From: a bacterium
GTDB lineage: Bacteria > Electryoneota > RPQS01
Direction of reading: 5' to 3'
NCBI GenBank assembly: GCA_016702305.1
Contig: JADJEH010000004.1
Coordinates: 1 to 16,885 of the forward strand
DNA length: 16,885 nucleotides
The notes under the pieces were generated by a model. That model saw only the letters and a list, made by a program, of their open reading frames with translations. It was not told the DNA's origin and ran no database searches. Made by a program: the position numbers and the translations under genes. Below, piece by piece: positions 1 through 6,819 of this stretch; the stretch's first letter is position 1; every line of letters starts with the position of its first letter.

Positions 1-200
1 ACGGCGTCGTCACCGACTAAAGGTGCCGTGCAGGGGGTTAGTAAAATCATCGGCGAATGCGGTGAGAATAGCCAGTCGACCGCAAAACGGTATGGCCTCG
101 ATCAGAAAGGGGTTAGAACAGTCATCGCCTTCGATCGCAAAGGCAGGCGATGCGAAAGGAAAGAGGATCAAGGCAAAAGATAGAATTAAGAATCTCGCAT
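1..200 (-). pseudogene. N-terminal start of a third cysteine-rich secreted paralog, broken by frameshifts, runs off the left edge
   Basis: Reading leftward from an ATG at 200, the start is followed after two extra bases by a clear signal peptide (FLILSFALILFPFASPAFA). The mature N-terminus then reads EGDDCSNPFLIEAIPFC, and later FADDFTNP. Shifting frame once more at a run of five C (about 30-35) gives PCTAPLVGDDAV. This parallels the N-terminal domain of the two downstream relatives (GETCATAVAITTIPFC...NDYGVPC...APDVVY and GEACRDSIPLHFSELPFC...NDYTVPC...GPDVVY). As written, the frame from the ATG stops after four codons, so automatic callers will miss it. The rest of the gene lies outside the window. 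Two small indels within 170 bases, one at a homopolymer, could be sequencing error or true decay. The ribosome site is weak. Confidence 0.5.
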
Positions 201-250
201 GTCCAAAGGGCTCTCGGTTGCTTTAAATGTTTCGGTCTCTGCTCGATCGC

Positions 251-278
251 AAACGGGGCCGATTGCTCGGCCCCGTTT
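251..278 (-). terminator. Hairpin after the 994-residue secreted protein gene
   Basis: A perfect 12-bp inverted repeat (AAACGGGGCCGA, loop TTGC, TCGGCCCCGTTT) lies 22 bases past the stop codon of the minus-strand gene ending at 300. The T tract after the stem is short (TTT), so it is a strong stem with a weak tail. It separates that gene from the broken paralog at 1-200. Confidence 0.55.
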
Positions 279-299
279 GAACTTGGCGAGATTATGGGG

Positions 300-3284
300 T
301 TATTCGCGCGGCATGATGATATCCGGCGCGGGCGGCGTCACCACGGTGGGGACGACATCGCAAGGCGGGAAGTCGTGGCGGCAGTAGCCGACTACATAGT
401 AGATGTACTCTTCGACCGGATTGCCGAGCGAAATGACGTCTTCGTGAACGAAGAAGGTGTCATTCGTCGTGGCCACGTAGGTAAACGGCGACGGAATGAA
501 CACGCCGACCGGATCGCTCGTACGGTAGATGCGGTATTCATCCACTCCGGGCACGGGCGGCCAGTAGAGCACGATGTCTTCCAATTCGTTGCCGACGCCA
601 ATCGTATCCGGGAAGTGAATCACGACACTGTCAGGGGCTTCGCAGCGGTCAGGTTGGCAGTCGGAGCAGGCCGCAGCGAGCACATAATCGCGGCACTCGA
701 ATGACTCGGCGGTGTTCTGCGGGCGATAGGAGATGTCATAAATGCCGGGAGGGAGACAGACCGACAGACACTGGAAACCGGAACACTCGCTAACGAGCGT
801 GCACTCAATCAGGTCGTAGGATTGGCAATCCGTGAACTCAGGTCCGCGGGCGAAGAGGGACAAGAGTCCGTCGAACTCGCTGTCCACACACACACGCACC
901 TGACGGCTGTCCGTCAACAGCATGCGGTACCAATCGCTGTCAACACGTTGATCGAGGTTGTAAGACCGAGCGCAGTAAACGTCGCCGCAGAACAGGCGCG
1001 TGAAACCGTCGCCGTCACAGCCGCCGTTGAAGGTGTCCACCTGCGCCGGGCAGGGTTCAACTTCTTGAATGCCGAATTCCGGACAAACGACTTCACACGG
1101 CGGCGTGCAGGTACAGCTTTCGCAGCCGATGAAGAGAATGTACGGGCCTTCGGTGAGACCTTCGCCAAAGATGCGGAGCATGTAGAAGCCCGGCTCAATG
1201 CATGGCGTATTCAAACGCGCATCTTCACCAGAGCCACTGTTGAGGTCCTGATAGAGCATCTCGTTGCAATCAGCTCTCCACAATTCGGCGGCGGTGTTCA
1301 AGCCGCGGCCGAACGGATAGAAGCCGGGAGTGTCGTCGCCCAGGATGTCAATGAAGAGCTGCGTGCACTGCGTAATCTGGAGCAGATACCAGTCGTCGTT
1401 GATACCGTGATCCTGCGTGATTTCCCCGCAGAGCGCGTCGTTGCAATGAATGAGCGGATTCTGCGTGCCGCAGTTGTCGTTGATCGGCTCGATGTCGAGA
1501 CTCGGGTAGGGACAGGTATCGCAGGGGGCACAGGAGATGGCCAGAATGTACGGTCCGCTGGTGAAGTCCTCCTGCTGCACCTGAATGTTGTAGGAACCTT
1601 GCGGAACGCAGATTTCCAGACGCGCATCTTCACCCGCGCCACCGGCGGTATCCACTCCGAGAATAGTGGTGCAGCCATTGCCGACAAGCCGGACGAGCGG
1701 ATCGAGACCTTGACCGAACGGGAAGTAGCCCGGAGTGTCATCGGCGAATACGTTGAGTGTCACGCGCGTGAGACCCGGACCGACGACGGTCAATAGATAC
1801 CAGTCGTGATTATCCGTGGGCGAAAGCAGATTCCCGCAGAGCGTATCGCCGCACAGTGTCGGCGGATTGAACGTGCCGCAGGTGTTGTTGACCGCTTCGT
1901 TGTCGCGATTCGGATAGGGGCAGGTGCCGGGGCATTCGCACGGTTCACAGGCCGTGGCGAGAATGTAGGGTCCCGCGGTGCCGTTGCCGAGGTTGTTGAT
2001 GAAGAGCTTGTAGGTACCGGCGGGCACGCAGACTTCAATATAGGGATCGAGGCCGACGCCGCTTGTATCATCGAAGGTTATCGTTGTAGCACAATCTCCC
2101 GTGATCATGCCGACGAACGGATCAAGACCGCGGCCGAACGGATAGAAGCCCGGCGTGTCATCGCCGAAGACGTTGATTTTCACGCGGTAGCAGCCCGTGC
2201 CGACGACGCGCAGAGTGTAGTAGTCCGTACCTGTTGCCGAGGTGAAGTCGCCGCACAGCGTGTCGCCGCAGGCGATGACTTCGCCGCCGTTGGCGCAGGT
2301 GTTGTTCGGCTCGATGTCGAGATTCGGATAGATGCAGGTGTCGGTGCACTGACAACTGCCGCAATTGATCGCGACAACGCAGGGACCGAAGTCCGTCGCA
2401 ACCGGATTGCCGACGACGAGCAGGCGGTAGATGCCCGGTTCCAGACAGACGCTGTCAATGCGGGCATCGTTGCCGACGCCGCTGCTGCCGTCCGCGGCGT
2501 AGACAGTATCGCAAGCCGCCGAGTAAATGTAAACCGAGGGATCGAGTCCTTGTCCAAACGGCCAGTAGCCCGGAGTGTCGTTGCCGAAGACATCAATGGA
2601 GACATTGCGGCAGCCTGGTCCGGCGACTTGGAAGTAGTAGTAGTCTTGTGTGTCGTTGCCACCGAGAATATCGCCGCACACGGTGTCACCGCACATCAAT
2701 GTGCCGCCGCCACCGGAGCAGAGATTGTTCGTTTCGAAATCACGATTGGGAAAGGTGCAAGTGTCCTGACAGGGTGTGCTCGGGCAGAGTTCGCCCTGAA
2801 CGACGTTGAATTGGTAGGGGCCGGAGTGCGGCGTGAGACCACCATCCACGACGACGAAGTAGGTGTTGTTGGCGGCCAGTGTCACGCCGGAACAGCAGGC
2901 GTCATCGCCGCAGACGTTGTCGCTGCAGCAGACCAGCACGCCGCCCTGCGACGGGCAGCCGCGCCAGATGGTCAGCGCTGAATTGTAGGACGTGCCGCAG
3001 AGCGAAAACGAGAGCGTACTCGTCACCGGCGGCGTGATGGAATAGACGACGTCCGGCGCGACGCTGCCGGTCTGACAGGGCACACCGTAATCATTGAGGT
3101 GACCGGCGGTGCTGCCGGTGTCACAAAACGGGATCGTGGTGATGGCCACGGCGGTCGCGCAGGTCTCGCCACCTTGGTCGAGCGGATTGTTCGGGTCGCG
3201 GCTGTCCTCTCCTTGGGCGGCCCAAAGTGGTAGAGCCAGCGTCAGCAGAAGCAGGGTAAGCACAAGGCTACGACATCGCTTCAT
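300..3284 (-). CDS. Large cysteine-rich secreted repeat protein (PPC-like repeats, C-terminal fibronectin III-like domain)
   Basis: A 994-residue exported protein of unknown job. The start is the ATG at 3284, eight codons inside the longest frame, because TTAGGAG lies just upstream and a signal peptide follows (MKRCRSLVLTLLLLTLALPL, cut near WAA). Residues about 35-170 form an N-terminal domain shared with the neighbour at 4024-6581. Four repeats of about 137 residues follow (about 176-313, 315-449, 455-588, 591-725), and a degenerate fifth (about 734-877). Each repeat reads C-YPN-D-E-NN-C, CGD-LCG, D-YY, DDTPG-YPFG-GLDP, SG-G-DAR, C-PG-Y, GPY and C-C. The order and D/GxY motifs resemble bacterial PPC domains, known as extracellular beta-sandwich add-ons. 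About 70 cysteines in 994 residues suggest disulfides outside the cytoplasm. Residues about 884-994 look like a fibronectin III domain (VLYWPPVPGVDEYRIYRTSD). No sorting tail or enzyme domain is visible, so a surface or extracellular structural role is a guess. Confidence 0.85.
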   Translation of the reverse strand: MKRCRSLVLTLLLLTLALPLWAAQGEDSRDPNNPLDQGGETCATAVAITTIPFCDTGSTAGHLNDYGVPCQTGSVAPDVVYSITPPVTSTLSFSLCGTSYNSALTIWRGCPSQGGVLVCCSDNVCGDDACCSGVTLAANNTYFVVVDGGLTPHSGPYQFNVVQGELCPSTPCQDTCTFPNRDFETNNLCSGGGGTLMCGDTVCGDILGGNDTQDYYYFQVAGPGCRNVSIDVFGNDTPGYWPFGQGLDPSVYIYSAACDTVYAADGSSGVGNDARIDSVCLEPGIYRLLVVGNPVATDFGPCVVAINCGSCQCTDTCIYPNLDIEPNNTCANGGEVIACGDTLCGDFTSATGTDYYTLRVVGTGCYRVKINVFGDDTPGFYPFGRGLDPFVGMITGDCATTITFDDTSGVGLDPYIEVCVPAGTYKLFINNLGNGTAGPYILATACEPCECPGTCPYPNRDNEAVNNTCGTFNPPTLCGDTLCGNLLSPTDNHDWYLLTVVGPGLTRVTLNVFADDTPGYFPFGQGLDPLVRLVGNGCTTILGVDTAGGAGEDARLEICVPQGSYNIQVQQEDFTSGPYILAISCAPCDTCPYPSLDIEPINDNCGTQNPLIHCNDALCGEITQDHGINDDWYLLQITQCTQLFIDILGDDTPGFYPFGRGLNTAAELWRADCNEMLYQDLNSGSGEDARLNTPCIEPGFYMLRIFGEGLTEGPYILFIGCESCTCTPPCEVVCPEFGIQEVEPCPAQVDTFNGGCDGDGFTRLFCGDVYCARSYNLDQRVDSDWYRMLLTDSRQVRVCVDSEFDGLLSLFARGPEFTDCQSYDLIECTLVSECSGFQCLSVCLPPGIYDISYRPQNTAESFECRDYVLAAACSDCQPDRCEAPDSVVIHFPDTIGVGNELEDIVLYWPPVPGVDEYRIYRTSDPVGVFIPSPFTYVATTNDTFFVHEDVISLGNPVEEYIYYVVGYCRHDFPPCDVVPTVVTPPAPDIIMPRE

Positions 3285-3346
3285 CTTGATTTCTCCTAAT
3301 TTAGTCATATTTCATCTGTGCAGCGCAAGTTGCTATTCTATATGAT

Positions 3347-3376
3347 ATAATAAAACACCCTACCCCAAAGGCGCAA
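3347..3376 (-). promoter_or_regulatory. Possible promoter for the 994-residue secreted protein gene
   Basis: In an AT-rich gap, the minus strand reads TTGCGC, 18 bases, then TATTAT, about 63 bases upstream of the ATG at 3284. The match to a sigma-70 promoter is partial and AT-rich DNA gives such matches by chance. Confidence 0.22.
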
Positions 3377-3500
3377 GCCATTCTATGATAATCTTTAGAA
3401 TCGATCAAGAGAGTTTGGAATTAGTTACTACACTCGTCGACTTGAGATAATATAAACAAGTATTTAAAGCGATAAGTGAGTAAATAGATTTCATGATTGC

Positions 3501-3531
3501 TTGACAATCGTGAGGCGAATGCCGTTCTTTG
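3501..3531 (+). promoter_or_regulatory. Possible promoter for the 122-residue cysteine-rich orphan
   Basis: A perfect TTGACA at 3501-3506 is followed 20 bases after its TTG by GTTCTTTG, which partly fits the Bacteroidetes -7 element TAnnTTTG. It would start transcription about 30 bases before the ATG at 3567. No good sigma-70 -10 box is present at the usual spacing. Confidence 0.28.
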
Positions 3532-3566
3532 GTCCACATCGAATGAGGTTTCTAAAAGGGGGTCAC

Positions 3567-3935
3567 ATGGAACAGATCGCGGCGTTTCGGCTCTGTCCAA
3601 AATGCGGGTTTGAATGGGACACGGTTGAGCACTTCCTGGTCGATCAGTCCGTTCGGGTTATTGCGTATGAGCCCATGTTCAGCAACCCTGAAGAGGGGCA
3701 CTTCTTTTTCGTCCATGAGGCCGTGGGTTGTCACGAGGGTTTTTCGCTGATGGTGGGTCAACTGGCTGGTGCGTTTCGCGCGCCGCGCGGCAAGGAGTTA
3801 CATTTCATGAGCCCTGAGTGTGAGGGGCGTTGCTTTGTGCGGCATGATCTGGCGCCATGCGAGGTGGAGTGCTCGATGCGCTGGCCGCGGGTCATCCTGC
3901 AGCACCTGCGCGAGCACAAGCTGCCGGAAGCGTAG
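3567..3935 (+). CDS. Small cysteine-rich protein, putative metal-binding, function unknown
   Basis: A 122-residue protein, the only plus-strand gene in the left 15 kb. The ATG at 3567 is chosen over two upstream in-frame starts because AAAAGGGGG sits four bases before it. The N-terminus has LCPKCGFEW (a CxxC knuckle). Further cysteines or histidines follow in VGCHEGF, SPECEGRC and APCEVEC, enough for one or two metal sites. No signal peptide or membrane helix is seen, so it is probably cytoplasmic. From memory its layout (CPxCG-x-W near the start, a central hydrophobic F-F-F-x-H, cysteine pairs at the end) resembles uncharacterised proteins found in Geobacter-like bacteria; I cannot verify that here. 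It stands alone between a divergent secreted-protein gene and a convergent one, with its own hairpin terminator. Confidence 0.75.
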   Translation: MEQIAAFRLCPKCGFEWDTVEHFLVDQSVRVIAYEPMFSNPEEGHFFFVHEAVGCHEGFSLMVGQLAGAFRAPRGKELHFMSPECEGRCFVRHDLAPCEVECSMRWPRVILQHLREHKLPEA

Positions 3936-3961
3936 GGCGATTGCCAAAACTATTCAAAGCA

Positions 3962-3992
3962 AACAGCCGCATGGAGTGTCCATGCGGCTGTT
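3962..3992. terminator. Bidirectional hairpin terminator between convergent genes
   Basis: A perfect 14-bp stem (AACAGCCGCATGGA, loop GTG, TCCATGCGGCTGTT) lies 26 bases after the plus-strand stop and 31 bases past the minus-strand stop at 4024. On the plus strand the tail is TTGTTGTTTA continuing the stem; on the minus strand it is TTTGCTTTG. Its stem is almost the same as that of the hairpin at 6688-6719. Confidence 0.75.
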
Positions 3993-4023
3993 GTTGTTTA
4001 ATTGGGTGCGTGAAATCTTGCGA

Positions 4024-6581
4024 TTAGTTGCCGCTGTTGCAGGGTGGGGCGCTGGTCAGGAAGCGGACAACGACCGCATAGTAGACCTGTTCGGTTGATC
4101 CGTCGTTTTGAATCCGACTCTCATCAATGTAGCGGTTGAGATCGGTGACGGCGATCAAATTCTCAGGCGAGATGATCGCCCGGGGATCGGAATTGGTCGT
4201 GCGATAGACCAGATATTGATCGGCGCCCTGGATTTCTTCCCAGCGCAGCACGACATTCGTGCGCTCGGGGTCGGCGACGTACTCGTCATCCGGGAAGTGA
4301 ACCGTCAAGTGTTCGATCGGAGCAGGACGTGACGGCTGACAATCTCCGCATTTCATGCTCAAGCGATATTTGCCGCAAGTCACGAAGTAGGGAGCGAGCG
4401 GCTTGACCTCGAAGAAGTAATCACCGGGAGCAAGACAGAGTGAGTCACAGGTTGTGGCGCACTGCGGCGCGATGGTGCAGTTCAGGAGGTCGCGTTCCCA
4501 GCAGAAGTCGGAGGCGGGTCCGGCGGCGATAACTGAAAGTGCCGCGTCGAAGCTGGATTCGAGGCAGACGGCAACCATGTCATTGGAGTCGTGGACTGTG
4601 AATTGGTACCAATCTTGGTCAATGAATGCCTCGTTCGCATCGGAGTAGCCGAAGTAGGATTCGCCGCACTGGATGGAATAGGCTGAGAAGAACTCGCCTT
4701 CGCAGCCGTTGCCCGCGGACGACATCCCGCAGTACTCGTATTCGAACAGATCGCCCGGCAGCGGTTCGACGATGCAGACTTCCAAACACTCCGCCGGTTG
4801 ACCATTCACTTCCAGTATGTAGCGGCCGCTGGAGTTCGCAGTGCCGCGTACGACGATCGTGTAGGCGGATTCGGGATACTCTTGGCTAAAGGTTGCGATT
4901 GGATCGGTACCCACGCCGCCGAAGTCTTCGCTGTAAAGGAGACCGCCGCAGTTGGCGCTATAGACGTCAATCGCCGCATCGAGACCGCCGCCGAAGGCGC
5001 GCATTGGTCCGGAGTGTCATCGGCGAGCACTCGGATTGTGAACCAAGTGCAGGCGTCCTGCGGCGGAATGAAGGTGTAGTAGTCGAGGTCGTTGGGATTC
5101 AGAATCTCGCCGCAGAATGTTTGACCACAGGAGACGACAGGATTGTCCAGACCGCACGAGCCGTTGTTCGCCTCGTTGTCGCGATTCGGGTGGGGGCACG
5201 TCTCGCACGGGCAGCTTTCGCAGCGCGTGCCGAGAATGTACGGGCCGACGCTGCCGTTGCCTTCAACCTTGATCGAGTAGAAACCTTGCGGCAGGAAGAT
5301 TGGGCCGAGGAATGCATCCGCGCCCAAGCCGCTGTCGTCGTCGTTGGCAATCATGCTTTGACACTGGTTGCCAAACAGGAACAGCTTGGGGTTGAGCCCT
5401 TGACCATATGTGAAGAAGCCGGGATGACCGTCGGCGATGAGAGACACTGAAACTGTTTCGCCCTGCTGTTCGGTTACCTCAAAATTGAACCAGTCCACGT
5501 CGGCGAGGTTCGTGATGGCGCCCCAGAGTGAATCACCTGAGGCGAGTGCGGGGTTGTTCGGGCCGCAGAGATTGTTGTTTTGCTCAAGATCAAAATTCGG
5601 CAGCGATGTCGTGCCGCAGGCGCATTCGGTACACTTGAACAGCAGCATGTAGTGGCCGCCCGGACCTTGACTGGCCACACCGAATTGATAGAGTCCCGGC
5701 AACAGGCAAGCGAGGTCAAGATAGACATTGTCTTCGCCGGTAACACTCGCCTCGGGCAGGCCCCACGAACTGCATCCTTCGTCAATGCGGTGAGTGTAGA
5801 TAACCGGATTGAATGTGCCAGCACCGTCAGGAAATCCGAAGACTTCAATGGTGGGTTGATAGCAGAATCCGGGGTCAATGTAGAAGGTGTAGTAGTCAAC
5901 CGTATCCGGTCCGCTCATCGAGGAAACGTGACCGACCAAGGTGTCGTTACAAACGATGAACGGGGCATCCAGCCCGCAACGCTCGTCGTTTACCGGTTCG
6001 GTGTCGCGGCTTTCGCCGGGGAAAGGGTTCGAGTCGCAAGCGTTCTCAGAGCAGATCGTTCCTTCGCGAATGTTGAGCTGGTAGATGCCGCTATTCATCC
6101 AACTTTGGCCGCCGTCTACCACGATATAGTAAAAGGAATCGGGGTGCATGGTGAAGGTGACACAGCCGTCATCTTCGCAAGCGCTGTTGCTGCAGCCGAT
6201 CAAGGTGCTGCCGGCCGCGTCGGGGTGGCGATTGCGCCAGACATGCAGTGCGCCGTCAAATCCGGTGCCGCAGAGTGAGGCCGTGACGGTGCGGACAAAG
6301 CTGTCGCCGTAGTAATCGAGGCAATAGACCACGTCGGGACCAGTATTGAACGGCCCACCGATGCAGGGAACGGTGTAGTCATTGCGCGCGCCGGCGGTAG
6401 TGGCGGTCGTGCAAAACGGAAGCTCAGAGAAGTGGAGCGGGATGGAATCGCGACAGGCCTCGCCCCACGAAAGGTCATCCAGAGGTGTGATCGGCGAGCG
6501 GTCCGAGGAGTTGGCCGCGTTGGCCAGAGCCACGGTCGAAGCAAGGATAAAGCACAATAGCACAGAATAGAAGATTTTCAT
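4024..6581 (-). CDS. Second cysteine-rich secreted repeat protein, split by one frameshift near 5005
   Basis: A relative of the gene at 300-3284, about 850 residues once joined. The start is the ATG at 6581 (MKIFYSVLLCFILASTVALA, cut near ANA) because AGGA lies nine bases upstream; an ATG three codons earlier overlaps that site. The N-terminal domain (to about residue 172) and the repeats align with the neighbour: PHPNRDNEANNGSC, CGQTFCGEI, YGQGLNPKLFLFGNQC, DDDSGLGADAF, FLPQGFYSIKV, GPYILGTRC. The frame breaks inside a repeat: LADDTPD continues in the next frame as MRAFGGGLDAAIDVY, so one base is missing around 5003-5012. After the break come a last degenerate repeat (DQDWYQFTVHD, LCLAPGDYFFEV) and a fibronectin III-like end (VVLRWEEIQGADQYLVYRTT) matching that of the relative. 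No sorting tail is seen. The product is probably extracellular; function is not known. As written it yields a 594-residue and a 326-residue frame. Confidence 0.8.
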
Positions 6582-6632
6582 GCAGGACATTCCTGATCAT
6601 TCGCGGTTCATCAAACGACATGGAGAACCTAC

Positions 6633-6662
6633 AATATATGACCGAGGTTATCCATAAAGCAA
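6633..6662 (-). promoter_or_regulatory. Possible promoter for the second cysteine-rich secreted protein
   Basis: The minus strand reads TTGCTT, 18 bases, TATATT, with the -10 box about 50 bases before the ATG at 6581. The -10 box is one base from consensus; the -35 box is weak. Confidence 0.33.
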
Positions 6663-6687
6663 GTGGTGACACGGGGCAGGAATATGC

Positions 6688-6719
6688 AACAGCCGCATGG
6701 GGGGGACCATGCGGCTGTT
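6688..6719. terminator. Hairpin between the LamG protein gene and the cysteine-rich gene
   Basis: A 13-bp perfect stem (AACAGCCGCATGG, loop GGGGGA, CCATGCGGCTGTT) lies about 100 bases past the stop of the minus-strand gene ending at 6820. The T tract is poor on the minus strand and moderate on the plus strand (TTTGGTGTTCTG). It may end transcription of the LamG gene or be a copy of a repeated stem element. Confidence 0.5.
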
Positions 6720-6819
6720 TGGTGTTCTGTCCGTCAGGCTGGAGGCCTGATACAGGGATCGTGTTAGAGCTTAGGTGATTCAGCCCCGCTGAGTCCCTGC
6801 TGACGATGAGAGTCGCGCG

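Noticed and set aside
1806..2364. Possible DNA-level tandem repeat or CRISPR-like array in the cysteine-rich gene
   Set aside because: The recurring phrases are about 410 bases apart and only similar; they reflect protein repeats, not short exact repeats with spacers.
822..2981. Long plus-strand open frames (324 and 391 codons) opposite the cysteine-rich gene
   Set aside because: They lie fully antisense to a protein with a signal peptide, ribosome site and clear repeats; their products are Arg/Ala/Val-rich without any domain, as expected for the mirror of GC-rich repeat coding.
3440..3490. A fifth 7-bp repeat array in the AT-rich gap
   Set aside because: Only a loose resemblance; successive 7-base units share too few positions.
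5580..6278. 232-codon plus-strand frame
   Set aside because: Antisense shadow of the second cysteine-rich protein; no ribosome site or recognisable domain.
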